From Apostichopus japonicus (taxonomy: Eukaryota > Echinodermata > Holothuroidea > Aspidochirotida > Stichopodidae), in contig NC_092580.1 of NCBI RefSeq assembly GCF_037975245.1, forward strand, positions 10,081,001 to 10,145,000: a stretch of DNA of 64,000 bases, written 5' to 3'. The notes below the pieces were generated by a model, which saw only the letters and a list, made by a program, of their open reading frames with translations, was not told where the DNA came from and did not search any database. The position numbers were made by a program, and so were the translations under genes. Position 1 is the stretch's first letter. Each line of letters starts with the position of its first letter. Below are positions 1-15,200 of this stretch, in pieces.

Positions 1-2586
1 CAAGAATACATTACAACTGTTTTCATTGGTCAATCATTGTCACCTCCAAAAATGCACTGAAATTTCCAGATGGAGTCAGTTTTAGGCACACCCAAATGTC
101 TGGTCAATAGTTCTGCATGGTTGAGCTACAAGCGTTTCATCACACTTGTGTGTGTGTTCACACTGCACAATTGGGTCATTCCATAAATAAGGTTACCAAT
201 GTGTTGCATGCGCATTTAGCCACAAAATCTATCAATCACCTTTATATTATAAACCCCCTTTTCAGTTTGTTGTTTCTAATAGGAACCTTCAAAATGACAT
301 TGTGTAAATACCTTTTTAAGGGCAAAGGAGTGAATTACATCCTCAGAACTCCTGAATTTCTTGAAAATTGTACGTTTCACATGTAAAAGGGACACCAAAA
401 TGTTTACATTGCAATAAGTCACAATAAAACTTGTTTTAAGCCATGTTATTGTTATATCATAATAACTTAGTTTCTATATACAAGCATCATTCATTAAAAT
501 GATCAATAGCTTTATCTGATTTTAAAAAAGACGTTGCAGGGACACCAACGTTGTATTCACAAATTATTTCAAATTCTGAAAGAAGTTTGGCAAAAAATAT
601 GAATGCTTGTTGAAAACCTTGCTCCATAATAAAGTTTGAGATGGAATTGGCATCTCATTAAATCTGGGAAATATTGACAATGCCAAATTTTAATCAAATT
701 TAAGACACAACATTTGTAAATTTGGTAAATTTCTTTAGGTGTTATTTAGTGCAGATAGATAGTGGCAACACAATGATCATATAAAATTGAACATGTTGAT
801 CATAGTAGCGTGACAAATGCCTCATGAAAGTATAATAAATAACAAAATACCACTGGCCCTCTAATTTATGGAATAACCCATTTACGATTTATTATCACTA
901 CTAGACGAAGAAATAAAATTAAATAAGTCGACTGTTGATACTAGAAGTACCTGCTCATTGGATGACAAAGTAATATTGCAAAACTGTGCTGCAATGACAT
1001 GCATGAAGGTTGTGATGAAAGACTTTCAGTTGAGTATTACAAAATATTTAACAGTATACTTGTTATATTAATATGAATGAAGCAAAGGCATGGCTCTTGT
1101 GATATGAAATCATGGGACTTCTTTATTGATATCACTATGGCATGATTCTGAATCGGTATGGCGCAAGTCCTTCCTGATTGACAGCAAATATTTGTGGAAA
1201 GTTATCAAGAGTATGAAAAAGACATATTTGCGCTGTAAGCAATGGAGACAGATTATTGCAACATTTTAAATACACTGCCAGATTTGTACAATTTGAGGGG
1301 CACAACTAAAGGATGCCCATCTCTCCAAAGGGGAAGGGGGGGGGGAGTGGATAGATGGTGGGAGAGACCATCGGTGCTGTAAAGGATGGTAAACCATGAA
1401 GGGTTGTAACATTAAGAATGAAGTGGAAGTGGCAGGAAGGAAAAATCAACACTATTCAATAAGAATTGGAGATGGGGGGAAAAAGGTTTTACCATTACAG
1501 ATGGAGTCCGGGGAGGGGGGGGGGGTGTTAGGGCAACGATCAAGACTTCAGTAAGTATGGGAGGGAGGGATTGCAGTATGATGGGGATCATCAAGGCTGT
1601 ACTTGAAGGATGGGGGCAGGCAGGGGGGGGGGTTACTGAGTGGTTATCAAAAGTAGAGCATATCAGTAGCATGCTCTAGCCCTTTCTTGGTTCAAATTTA
1701 AACAAACTCAAAGTTACTCTGTTTCTTCCATTGCAAATATTGTACATGTTGACTGCTTTCATCATGTGTCAATCAGTATCAAGTGCTCCGTGCTTAAAAT
1801 TGTAGAAAGGATGGAAACGTCAAAGCCACGCAACTCTCTACGCCTTCATCAGAAACACAATTTCGTGCAAATTTAGTTTACAAGTCATTACCATAGACAA
1901 CTTGTGTAACACCTTTTTTCCCTGATATTAGAACTACATTTCCTGTATGATTCATATCCAGCATGTGGAATCTAAACACCTTTAATACACAACAGTTTGC
2001 TGATACATCAGATATCCACGATCATAAACAAACAAACAGAGAACTTGACCAATCAAATTTATTTACCTAGCTGACTTCTTAGATTTTCAGAGTGGTTTCA
2101 TTTGCATTCCTTCGTTCTATTGGTTGATTAAACCGATGGAGCAAAGCGTTAATGAAATTGAGATTTACAGATTTGGTTCATTACTTAAGATCGATCCTGT
2201 TTTCGTGCTGCTCATGTGGTTTTTTGGTTTATAAACTATTAACCACAAGGTAACTCAAGATTTAGTTGTGTATATATACTAAAGTACCCACAGCCAAAGA
2301 GGCTCTAGCACAATCTGTGGGTGCAATCTGTGGGTAAAATCTGTGGGTAATGTGGTAGTTTGAGATACTCCAACAATGTGAGAGAGCCAGGGATATTTCA
2401 TCATGAATAGTCATTACCCACAATCCTTTGGCCTGTGAAAAAGTCTATAGAGTCTAGGACTTCAGTTATAAACTGACAGATTTAACCTGTTTTTGAAGAA
2501 GATAAAGATTGGACAAATTTATGTACTGCCAGTTTGTTGCGTTTGATTGAGGCAGCTGCAGTGAACTCCTTATATTAAATCACTCC
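1..2586. other. Region downstream of XPOT without a recognised gene
   Basis: No exon or conserved ORF recognised. It holds G-rich low-complexity tracts at roughly 1330-1350, 1510-1530 and 1610-1635, and a small imperfect hairpin repeat at about 2286-2443. Open frames here are short and compositionally biased. Confidence 0.5.
2286..2443. repeat. Imperfect inverted repeat (hairpin element)
   Basis: The left arm contains CACAGCCAAAG followed by three copies of an ATCTGTGGGT-type motif. The right arm is the reverse complement of CACAGGCCAAAG and ATTGTGGGTAATG. This is consistent with a small decayed snapback repeat, with no target duplication visible. Confidence 0.4.
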
Positions 2587-2592
2587 TTTATT
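2587..2592 (-). terminator. Candidate poly(A) signal for XPOT
   Basis: AATAAA on the minus strand, about 560 bases after the tentative XPOT stop. It would fit a normal 3' UTR, but AT-rich sequence makes chance matches common and no cDNA evidence is available. Confidence 0.3.
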
Positions 2593-3147
2593 TTTTTCAC
2601 TTCCAGGTAAGAAAACGAACAAAGAAACAGAAAACAAACTAAGAATCATAGAGATTTTAATACTTTCGAGCACTGGCAACTTTAGAGCTTTTGTCAATTA
2701 TGCATCTCAACAAGTTACGATTTCTCATAAAAACGAAAGAAACAAGTTTGATGGACCTCAGATGATCTTTGACATTTTCCTAATGTCCGTACAGAACATT
2801 GGATGTGCCTTGCTGCTAAATAAATAAAATCCCATCCTGTCTGATGAAGTTTCACTCCTCCATCATTTGTGACCTTCAAGAATGTTTCTACTCGTCCTCA
2901 TCTGTGGATAAATCTGTCTGTGTGTCCATTTCTGAGTTATTCCCTCTCAAAAGGTCGCACTTTAAAGACATGTTCCGGCTGTTCGTAATATTAGCTGGGA
3001 TACAGTCAGTGGTCTGGTAGGCATTGTCTCCGTCTACATAGATATTACTCAAACATCTTTTTTCACCTGACAATGTCGACCTCAGAGGCCCTTTCGATTT
3101 TTGTGTTTGTCCTCTGCTGACCTTTCCCTTGTCCTCCGAATTTGCAT

Positions 3148-3207
3148 TCACTCTCGGGGGTCATTGACAAGAAACAATGTTAGCTGTTCTCTTTCTTCAG
3201 ATACAAA
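3148..3207 (-). CDS. XPOT: Tentative terminal exon of exportin-T
   Basis: After the well-supported exon 3340-3459 (ends in phase 0), a reading frame opens behind a TAG acceptor at 3208-3210 and runs 19 codons to TGA at 3148-3150. The peptide ([19 protein letters not shown]) brings the protein to 954 residues, near the family length. It only weakly resembles the expected helix before the C-terminus and lacks the lysine/phenylalanine-rich tail of the vertebrate protein. The polypyrimidine tract is poor. A GT inside the last codons (GA|GTGAAT) could instead be a donor to a more distal exon that I could not find. Confidence 0.35.
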   Translation of the reverse strand, partial: FVSEEREQLTLFLVNDPRE

Positions 3208-6200
3208 CTACAGTTTCATCAAATACCATCTTTTCCTTACGTCCCATAAAGGACCACATCAATCACTCTTAACGGTATACATAATATAAAACATTTGGAT
3301 TACTAGGAATGGTGCTTTCAAGCGACGCTAAGACCTTACCTGCGATGTGTCTGCCGGCAGTGATATACTAGGGAAGTACTTGCTCTGTAAAAATTGGATG
3401 AAATCGGCTCCTTCTTTGGTAAATAAAAGATTTAATACTGAAGACATTTCAGTAAGAGCCTGAAGGAAAAGACAAAACAAAATTATGAAGAAAGCACAAA
3501 AGATAGAGAAACAAAAAGCAAAAAGGAGTCTATCCAAATTGTTCTAGTTTTATATAAGGTGTATCAATAATGACCCAACAGCCGTCATAAGTTACCAGAG
3601 GTTATCATTTGTTGGCTTCTAATACAACCTGAGGCCAGTTAAAAACTGATATGAAGTATTTTCCCCTTTTTAATTTATAATCATCAGACAACTTGAAGTA
3701 GATGCCATTTATCAAACAAAGACCTTAATGTTTTTTTCCTTGTTAGGTATGTTGCAATTGCTCTTGCTAAAAATTGAGGTATAAAGTCCACTCGGTAGAG
3801 AATTCCAAACAATGTATAATTCAATATGAAATATAACCCTAACCACAACCCCTTTAAAAAAAAACAAAGGAAAGTAAAGAAAAGATAAAGAATATAAGAT
3901 TGTCAATCATTTCATCAGTTACTTGAAAGAAATGGATGGAAATTCGGCACAAAGTCCCTTCTTTTTAATGCTTGGAATGTTGACAACAATTCCCTCCTTC
4001 ACTGAACAACCCTGACATCAAACTATGATCGAGTGAGATACACCATAAGGCTGCATTATACTTCACTAATTGTCAAAATAGCAATAAACAATTCAACCAG
4101 CAACTTTCTTGCCTTTTAGAATGATGAACAGCCAGCATTCAATGGATGAGTCACTAATCTAAAAACAACCAGCATCTTTTGGGGAAAACTTTTAGAATGA
4201 TAAAGAGCCATCATTCAATGGATGAGTCACTAATTAAAAAATAGACTGACTTTGTGTGGCTTAATTTTGTCAGGTTAATAAATAAACACTGATTTCCTTT
4301 CTATTCAGTTCCTCCAGAAATGTTGATTTAATCAGCAATAGCTTCAAAAACATAAGATCGTTGGATCATCGTAAGATTGATTACATTTGCTCTAACCATC
4401 GTTCTGCTTGAAAAAACCCTCAAAAAAACCCCAAACAAAACAACAGGCAGTTGGCATGGTATTCCCAATAACACAGTGACCACAGTTGATGACTCAGATC
4501 AGACAATGATTGGTTGCTGGACTTGACTGTGGGATATGACTGGAATACATCCTTCCCATGGTCCATCTATATGTCAACGCTTCCAAAAGGATCATCAAGT
4601 TACAAACCTTCTTCCTTATAGATAAGATCATATTTCTTTGGTTGGGAAATACACCGATCTGATATAGATGTCTTCACAGAAATGTCTACAGCTGGAATTG
4701 TCTCTTCTATTTGCAGTTATTACGATCTGTCTTGAATAGTTCTGCATTGTACTACCAGTGCACTTACATTGTCTTTAAGGTTAAGCTCAGACTTTTTAAG
4801 TTAAAATCTTCCATTTATTTTTCCAGGTCTATTTTTGGATCCTCTAAAATCTACTGGTGGATATCCGCTGTCCCTTCATCTCATCATTGAGTTGCAATTC
4901 TTTCCTATGGTACAAACTTACCAGTACTGTTTGGGCATCGGTGAGGTCAAAGTTCCTCTTCAGCGGTGCCATGAAACAAGCCGGTATGATATATTCATAT
5001 GTATAGTCTCTGAACACAGGAATTCCATTCTTTCCTCCCCAAACTTCCAAGAGCCTCTTTACGATGTTGAAGCAGACTTTTTGTGACTGAGAAACAAAAA
5101 TGAATTGATAGAGTTTAAGTCATTTCATAGTATAGATTCAGCCAATAGCAATAAGTCACCGCTTGATCACTAACTCAAGTAACATTTTTATTACAGCCGT
5201 ATAATACCTGTCGTTCAATTAATTACAAAATGCCTTCTTCACCACTTAGGCCCTAACATATAGTGGACCATCAAATAATCAGGACAAGGAACAATGTTTA
5301 CCTAGCATTCAGCAATATTAAACAAATGAAAAACCCAAATGATGACAGAACTACAAAGGCCATGTCCTGACTCTGGTTTACAATTATTCATGTTCGAAAC
5401 ATTACTTAAGAAACGTGTGTGGCTTGACCACCCCTCTTAACAAATACAATACGCTGGCCTACAGTATGTGTATATACCACACAATATATATTGCTAGCAT
5501 TATTATGTACTGTATGTCTGTCAAAGACACAGCTTAAGGTCTCTCCCTACCTCTCTCTCTCTCTCAAGTAACTTTTCAGGAGCAGAGCAAGTTGTTGAAA
5601 AAGAGGGCACACATGACAAATTCTCTTGAAGTGTATCAACTGCTCTGCTGAGAGCTGAACCAAAGGACTGTACTGACCCCTTTTTTATGAATATATATTA
5701 TAAGATACAAGCCAAGCCATCCGCTTGGCTTGAGCAATATTTTACCTTGTAGACAATTGACCCACCCGAGGTGGAGGACCACCTCCCCCCCCCCCCCCCC
5801 CAATCAGCACAAAAAAGGATCAGCTTTTAGACCTTATTGAAACTGTACAAGTTTGATAGGGTCCAATATGTACAGCAGCTTTGTACAGTGCAATGAATTG
5901 ACTTTGTGCATGTACTAGAGTCCAAGTGTATGGCATCTTCACATGAAAACCAATTGTAGCAAATCGTTCAATGACAGTGACTTCAATGTGTACTAGTTAC
6001 TAAATATGGAAATCTGTCTAAATCTGCAGCTCTGCATATACACATTAGTACTGTTACTGTCTAGTTACCACAACAACAGGCACCGGTAAACATTGACGGT
6101 GGCCACTGAAAATCATGACCACGTTTTACTGTACATTGAAGATGTCTTCTCTCGTAGGAATCATCGAAACTTACCACGGGGTCCTTTCCATCTACAGCGG

Positions 6201-9200
6201 CCTCTGCAACAGTTATTAAGACTTGTCGAAAGTTATCCGGACCTGAAACAGAATGGCAAGAAGAGGACGACATCGTTAATCGATTGATGTAAAGTCCACT
6301 TACAACTATAGTGAATTACACAAAGCAAAGATACAAGAAGACACAATTATACACTAGAAAGTCTCAAACCAAACACATGATTACAAAGTGGGTATTAAAC
6401 AAGCAGTATTTTGAATAACCCTGTGCTAGTACATGGTCATTGAGCAAACCACTACTCACATTTTGCCAGTACAATTAACAACAGTAGTCAATGCAAAGAC
6501 TCTCTCAAATCCAAAATTGTAAAGTTTGCTCACTCTTTGTTTGTTAAATTTAATACGTTCAGTCAAGTTGGGCTCTTACTGTAAATATACCCACTCATTA
6601 TGTATTAAACAGGGAGTGAAGCAAACATCGGTCCTTCCTTTACTTATCACAGATTGTACTGAAATTTGATAGTTCTGCCCTAAATTTGGAGAGGTTCCTA
6701 CAGCTGATGTCTACGTAGCAGTAAGACCTGTCTTTTAGTTTCTTTTGGACCTTCAGTACTCTGCACTTGTGTAAATTATTGAAACAATTTAAAAAAAAAA
6801 ATGAATGGGGGGGGGGGGGGGCCTGTTCATGCTAGTTTTACAGTATGCTTGATTGAAACCTATGTTGTGTTACTGTTAGGATTAATGATGTTCCTTGAAA
6901 TCTTTTAGTTGATACAGGAGCTGGATTTTCTAATTTCCCCGTCGTTGAAATGTCAAGAATGCTTTTGATTCCCCAGCTGTGCCAAACTATATGCTATTTT
7001 CTATATTTGCCACAGACCTTAAAGGTATAAACTGTAAAATAGACATTTGAATCAACAGAGTATTAAAGAATATGTTTTCTTCATCACTATTTTAATGCAG
7101 ATGCGCAACTCGATGACATGGTATCGGAAAGATTGTGAATAGCGCCATCTCTCCAATTTAGTAGTAGTACGTAACTTTTTAGATGTAGTATACTTCGAAT
7201 TAGTAGTAGTACGCGACATTTTAGATGTAGTACACTTCGAATTAGTAGTAGTACGCAACATTTTACATGTATTACACTTCAAATTAGTAGTAGTACACTT
7301 CGAATTAGTAGTAGTACATGTCAAATTAGTAGTGGTACATGTCACTGTGGTCCTTTTGGCGTTCCATAGGTAAGGGGTTACACATGCATGAATGCATATA
7401 CCAACTTGCCTGCCTATGGCAAGTAACCAAATATGGACTGTTTAGTAGAGCTGTACTGTAACCGCCGCACCATATATGGCTTTACTTTACAAACACTAAA
7501 CACAATGACAAATACAAACACCTCTCTATATATGGTTTCCATGTATGGGCTTAAGTTATTATGGACTTCCTTATTTTCTTACTGAGATAAAAGAAGTGGT
7601 ACATAACATCCGGCAAACCTCAAGACCTATACAAGGAAAAAGAACTCTATATTTACATAATGACTACCTGAGAATGTAAAGTGCTCATTTAAATTACAAA
7701 GAAAGATATGTTCCTTAACCATAACTTTAACCACCTATGTTTGTCACTGAACACTTCAGTTGCATTACACTTGCATCTATAATAAAAGTAAAGGAAGCTA
7801 ATCTATACTACTACAGTATAATCAATACAAATTCAATCAATATCTCAATATCAAACAAATGATAACAGCTCTACAAAATCCAATCAATATGCTTGATTAG
7901 AGTTGCTACACAGGGAAATCCCCACTCTTGTTAATTATACCAATGGTTCATAGTGCTGTTTCAATATTAGATTGTTGGCAGTGTCCTTCACTGATTCTTT
8001 GTTTCATATCCCCTTTGTACATAATAATACCCTACTTCTTAATTATCAGCTTTATTAATCAGCCACAAACAATTGACAAAATTCTAAGAATAATTTCCAA
8101 AAAGGGAAGTTGTTTTACTTCAGGTTTATAGTTCACCATCAGTTACTACATATATAAAATGGCTTGTTAGAAAATTCCAAACACAAAGACCTAATGGTAA
8201 TATAATCTCAGAAAAACAGACAGGAGACCATATCTACGAAAAAGATCTGGATTTACAGTATACTACATGATGATAACACAATAATTTAGTGTTGTCAAAG
8301 TGATGATGAAAGGAAACAGACTGTGTAGGGAGCGTACAGTAAGTGGGGGAATGGGCAGGGGGAGTTGGGCAGGAGGGGGGGGGTGGGCAGGGGAGTGCAG
8401 AGGAGGGCAAAAGAGGATAATACCTCCAATCCCTTGCCAATACTCGACCACTGTACCATGTGGTTAGAGTACTGTATAAAGCCCCTGCTGATCCACATTT
8501 GAAACTTAATAGTGACAATACGGTACTTGATGCTGACAAAGCATCTTGCCTTAGACTTTGATGCAAAGCAAAATGTAACCACAACACATTCCTCAAGATA
8601 TTTGACATAATCCTGGATCAGGCCTCCTCCTGTTCCAGTCACTGATCGATACGGCCTGATTCGATCTATTAAAAATAACACTGTGATCATCGTTATTCTT
8701 ACATTATATAAGCAAGCGCTATATTCATGAATGGATTTTACGTATTCCAGACATGATTCTGTAGGTATCACGCAGAGCTGTAAAGCTGTATGAGAAATAA
8801 ATTTCCAGATTTCGGGCACTGTACAGCATTATCTACTGACATTCGGTCTCGCTCAAAATGTAAGTGTGACAAACAAGTATCATAGCTTTCTTTCGGTTTT
8901 TATTTCAAAAAGGTTGAAACCAACTGGATGGGAAACGAGAAACTCGCCACCAGGATGCACACGATAGAGAGTAAAAGTTTTCCAATCCAAGTAATACTTA
9001 ATGCTATGGTACAGTACTAGTGCACAACATTCACATTAAATCATATAGATATCCAGATGTTCAAATATATCATGCATGAGACAAGACAAAACAAAAAATT
9101 GCACTGAAGGGGATTCCCGCATCTGATGAAATTTTATATTGATCTCTCTTCCATCTAGGGCACATGTTATATATATCTTTCTCCCTGGAGTGTAACTAAA

Positions 9201-12200
9201 TATTGATACAATGATATACAAAAGATAGAGCCAGGAGTATAGTTTACTGAACTTACAAACAGGCCTACCATCAATACTGTTAGGTTATTTTCAAGCAGGG
9301 TTGATGCCCTGACAAAATTAAATGATATTGACAGTTGCCAATATCTCTGCGAGAGGTTAAGGTCGATGTTTCTGTGGGTGAAACTGAATTTGCATCACTT
9401 GGCACAATCTTAGGTTGGTTGATTGCAGTTTAATTAAAGAGGGATATTGTATAAGGAAACCCACTATTACAAGTAAGATTGCCATCAGAAACTGCTCCTT
9501 GGTTAATACTGCATTTTGACAAAAGAATTGGTGCCAAAAAAAAAAAAATTACATTTTAACATTAGTTTCCCTTAGCTGCTCCTGTCGCTTCAACTATGGG
9601 GCATTGCCATGGTTCAATGGTGGCAGCGCAATCCTACTGGTGCCCACTTCTGCGAAGTACACTGTGTACTGAATGTATGAGATTATATAGTTACTAATTC
9701 TCATAGAGCCTATAATGTTTGGCATAGACTATGCTGCATGTATAACGAATAAGCTACTGTGTTTGAAAAAGGTTAACATTCTGCCTCTAGACCAGCTTTC
9801 AGCTGTAGCCTTGCTAGTGATAGAGGTATTATACTGACAGCATTGACTTCCACTAGCTTTGTGTCATTCCCATTGAACTGACGACCTAGCCAAAATCCGG
9901 AACATTCAAATGCACATTATAAACTACTACCCAACAAGAGTAATTCAAGGTTCCTAACTCACATGTAGCCTTGGAAATTTTGACAGGTCTATGTCCGCAA
10001 TAGAAATGTATATAACTTGGAAGCAGTCAATTTCCCTTCTTGGCATGACAACTGTCAAACAGTATTAGTACAGTCTGTACAGGGCTAATAATAACAATAG
10101 AACTACTATGTCTATATGACAACTTAATAGTAATTCCCTAGTTAGAATAATAGCGGCCGTTGTAGTACAACAGCTGTGACTCAAAGGGAGTTTGTTTTTC
10201 TTGGCCTCTACCCTGGCTGGGTGAAACGAAAGTCCTGTCATCCTGACAGGATATGCATAGTTTGCGAGTAACAGAGCAATCATGCGGACCGATCTTCTCG
10301 GCTTCAATTGCACTTTTTTTTTTAACTTTCAAGGTATTACGCATGAAGTATCCTATAGAAACATCCAAAGACAATCACTACTCACGTTTGGGGCCAAAAC
10401 AATATGAACTTATGGTACATATTTGTATTATTTTGCCCAAGGTTGGGTTCTGCAGACCAGAAGTCCTGTTTTGAAAGACATCTTTGAGTACGGTATGTAA
10501 AATTCAGTTGCAGTAAAAGCCCAAAACTACCCTCCAAAAGTTGAGTGAATTATTTTGTTCTCTGAAGATGCACTGAAGTCATGTTTAAGCCTAACCACAG
10601 TGCTACCAAGTGAATGTCCATGTTTTGAAATACACACATACAGAACCTCTTACACTTTCATAACATCACCATACTCTTTCATGAGTCTTTCAAATCTGTT
10701 CAGAATATTTACTTCAGAAAGTTGGCATTCACATACTTAACAGTTAACAATATATGCACATCAGGCTATTAGCTAAGTATTGCAAATATTCTGAGTCATT
10801 CCTCCAAGTTAAGTTATTAAATTGCCAGATGTTTTGCAAGACTTTCAGATGTGTGCAATCATCATTTTACCTCCTCTTCCAATGTTTGGTTATTATGCTT
10901 CCATATACAGCAATGGATACATCAATCAACATAAAGTATATATATTCAAATTCACATGAAAACTTGTAAGAGCAGTGTACTGTGTTTATGCATGATAAAG
11001 CAAAAAGAGGGTGGGGGGGAGGAAGGAAGGGGGGCGGCTGTATACACCCACCGACTTAACGTTTATTCATATTTATGAAGAACAGGAAATTTGAAGGGAT
11101 ATTAGGTGGCAGGCAATGAGAAACTAAAATGGCAAGGAAAAATATTCCACATTGTTAGTTCATCTCAATAGTTTGTCTCTAACTCAATATGTATGGTTGA
11201 TTGAATCTGTTAAATTACCTCCATGATTGAATGGAACTGGTTTTGACAGGCTTCACCCTCCATTATTCCCTACCGGTCTGAACCAGATCACTGTACACTA
11301 AGTAGCTGGTCTGTGATGTCATAACAACAGCTGTTCTTCTTCTTCAAAGGCCTTACTTTTTATATCATAATACTCTTGCTGATTTGTTCTTGAAACTTGA
11401 CATATTTGGAATGCTGACTTTATGCTATCAAGATTCTCTGCATTTGGAAATTCACCAAGATGTAACTGTGTTGTAGAAAAGATTATTTTCCTCTGTGAAT
11501 ATGTGAGCTGAATATTATCAAGTTAAGCAAGAACATTTTCGACTGAATTGTTGCGATGACATGATCACTCACTCTGCTGTTACCACAAGCACTCACAAAA
11601 AAACCACAGAATTTGAAAAAAAAAAGAGAAAGATGGCAACTTTACAATAAATTTCCAATAAAGTGACATCATAAACATAATATGATGAGGAGCTTGTAAC
11701 CCATTCATGACCAAACTGAATGTATGAAAACCATGTACCCTCGTTCAAGATTCACTTGCACCTGTGGTCTTTATTTATACGAACCGGGGAAACGTTCAGG
11801 TAAATATTATGACCAAAACCTGTTGCATTTTCTTAAGTGGAAATAGTTGTGGGGGGAGGGGGGGGGAAGGGAGTTGAGTAAAGTGGAATTTGTAAAGTAT
11901 AATGTGCAGTACTTTAGTTAGTGAAGGAATTTCTAGAAAAACCATGGTAAGAACAATGTGGCACAAATTACAGTTGCCACGCCCATCACTTCACATTTAT
12001 CTTCCAACTGAGCTGAAAAATATTAGGATTTTTCCTCGAATAAACCCCACTATTTGTCCAAATATAACATGATATAGAGTCATCAAACATTGCAGGATTT
12101 ACAATTAAAGCTATATCAGTCGGTGCTTTATTTCGCAGCTATAAAGAGAGCAAAATAGATCTTTGGTTGAAGAAGGTAAAGAAAGTTCAGCCCATGCTTA

Positions 12201-15200
12201 TGCATTTTGGGATCAACTTGATACCCCACAGCATAAGACTTGTTGATCTCCCGAATGTGCAAGGAGGCCCCACAAACTTGTGGCAGAGTTCTGTGAATGC
12301 TTCGCATATAATAAACTTGATGCAGTCTTTGAAGGTCTATGGACATCTATGAACAACATTGTCTTAATCACTCTAATAGGCATTAGAAATCATGAAAATA
12401 GCTGCAACTCCCATCAAAATCCATCAAAGATTGACCATTTTACAAGTCTTTTCTTAATGCTTGTTTTATTTATGAATACACATTAGCTAATTATGCATTT
12501 ATTATTATTTTGTTTACCATGCTACTAAAACAGGGTATGGCAATATGTGCAAACACCATATTGGTAATTCATTAACTATCGCCAAATGTTTACGTGATAC
12601 ATCGCCACCAAAACATGTTCGTCTATGGTACGTGCACAGCTCTATTTAAACTTCATCACTCACACATTTATATGATCAAAGATACTGCTTACAGTATCAT
12701 GTGTAATTTTCTACAACAGCAATTACTTAGGGTTGGGCCTGTAGTAATTTGACTCTTGGTTCGAGTTCCTAATCCTCCTCCTCCTTGGGAGAAAAACTAA
12801 CGGCTCTTGCTCGTTTGGGGTCTCGAAATGATTTTTGGACCTTATTTGTATGCACAGCTGTGGAAGCAGAAATATTTGCATATTTAATATGTTCAAAGGA
12901 ACTACAGTTTTTTTGTCTGTTTAAAGGTTTAGACTAAGTTTATCAGTATCAATAGCAAGAATTTTCCTATACTGATGATATATGTTTGGTTGGCATGGAT
13001 AACAGTGCTAGAAAGAAACCATCTTTGGAATATAAACTGTTACTTCAGTTTGGATATTATTCCGCACCAGCCATCATCTTCTTATGCTGATGCCAAATTA
13101 TTGATCACAATTGCTTTGTTCTTTGTTTTTCTTCTTTTAATCTTCTTTAAATTCATGAATGTGAAGACTTACTCTGGTTGCTAATTACTTCCAGTACGTC
13201 GTTAGCGATGAGGCCTTGGAGAAACTGGAAGAAGCTCCTCTGGAGGGCGTCCTTTTCTATCTGAGTCTGCATATCCAATTCGTCGGTCGGTTGTGAGAGA
13301 ACGCTGAATATATGCTGCACGACTGGCATGAAGGCCTCTTGCAAGAATGGGATAATAGTTTTCTGAAGTGACAAAAAGTTAACACCAAATCTCACCCCTT
13401 TGATAATCAAACGTGTAGCTTGAACTATACATCTAAAAGTGGTGGCATGTGTATGCATCCCATTCCTAACTGTTGTGTTTCATATTTGTATACACACAGA
13501 CTGCTGCAGCCCTCAACTATAAGTTGAATCCCCCCTCCCCCACCCCCACATATCACAGTAATAGAATTTATTGATTGTTTAATATGTATTTCAATGATAA
13601 ATTTCTAAGTTTAAAGCCATATTTACTATATGTTCTAACTATAAAATAACACAACAGGTATGTACACAATGAGTATGTACACAATGAGTACATAGCTTCC
13701 ACATGCTCAACTATGATTTATTGTCACCAGACCACTTTATTCATAATATGCAAAATTCAACTATAACAACAAGTTTTTTTCCTCTTAATGCATCTTAGTA
13801 ACAGAACTGAGGACTTACAACGATGGTATGGCCTCACACCTGCTTACGATTATTTTCAACCCGGGTACTCTCATCCTCCCTATTTTTCGATAAGATTCTT
13901 ACCTTGAATTTTGAGACGATCTGATTGATCAGAGGAATGAAGTCGTGGACGTCTTTGACGTCTCCTTTCTTCAGCAGATGGTCGACGGCTATCGGTACGT
14001 ATGGGAGTATGGCATCCCCTAAGCATACAATCATCCTATGGAGAAACTGGCGGACCGCAGAGTGGATGAGTTGATGCTGGTATGGAGTCTCCAACGCGCA
14101 GAGAAACACCTTCAGCGCCTCCACGTAGCAGGCTAACAGTCCGCTCTGTTTCATGGTCAGCTGGGTGTGGAACGCTTTACTGGAGCGGCTGCGTGAGACG
14201 TAGAGGAAAGAGAAATATAGATTTCAGAGTGTAAACCCACGACTGAGGTGCAAGCAGCATGAAATGTAATGCCTAATACTTGTTTGGTACGAGGGACGTG
14301 TGGTCTGGTGGAGATGGGAGGGAGGTGGTGCAGTTGGGGGGAGCAGGTGTGGTCGGGTGGCGCTGTTGACAAGAGGTAGAAAAGAAGCAAGCAGGTGCAC
14401 GCGTAGTTCATTTTACGAGAACTATGATGTTGAGAGGGAGGATTAAAAATGGATAAAATATTGAACAATCTTTTGAGGTTATTTATGAATCGACACAATA
14501 TACCATATCTGTTCCACTGTGCTAAAAGGGCAAGAAAACACTGCTTACCAAAGGTGACTATGTTCAAATAATGCACGCATTCAACGTTATTAATTCAGTA
14601 AACTGAAAGATTTTCGACCAGTGAATCAGTTTGTACATGGTAGATTTGAAACCACAGGTATGAGACAGGTCAGCTCGTCACTCGTAAATATCCAAACCAG
14701 TAAGTTTTGGGAATATTTGAGTTGTTCCTCGCTTACCTGTCTCCACACAACCTTAGCACCTCCTACCGTTCCTAGAATGAACTGGTAGAGTGAGAACCCA
14801 TATGGACCTAAATGGTAGTTTTTTCCCACACATATCAGTACACGACCACCTCTCTGTCGACAAGGTTAGTTTAATATCGATCATTTCACGCCATGCTTCT
14901 CTGGGAAGAGGAGGGAAGTAGGTGGTGGTTGATTTGGCACCTAACCCCTTTAACACTTACTACATAATTAAATATTCAACAATTGAAGAGGGCCTGTCTG
15001 CTCTTCCATTCCAAAATGTCAATCACACTTGAATTCTTTGATAGTCCCTTATTTCTCATTTGAGTTATTTTGGGATAATTAGCTAAGTTTCCCCACTCTT
15101 CTTATATAACAATGTGGTATAACCACAGCTATGTGGTTTCACCACAACTATTTTCGAAGGGTATTGTCAAATCTCTACCAAAACCAATGAAGGGTATAGT

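Noticed and set aside
7052-7345. 97-codon Thr/Cys-rich protein
   Set aside because: It is a translated minisatellite.
8234-8819. 174- and 124-codon minus-strand open frames in XPOT intron 16
   Set aside because: They overlap in different frames, pass through a poly-G/C tract, show no domain or family resemblance and no coding-like composition.
12727-12790. B-box-like GGTTCGAGTTCC suggesting a tRNA gene or SINE
   Set aside because: No A box at the proper distance and no cloverleaf stems.
14157-14576. 139-codon minus-strand open frame upstream of XPOT exon 15
   Set aside because: It is intron sequence running into exon 15 in the wrong frame; the XPOT frame and acceptor at 14189-14190 explain the coding signal.
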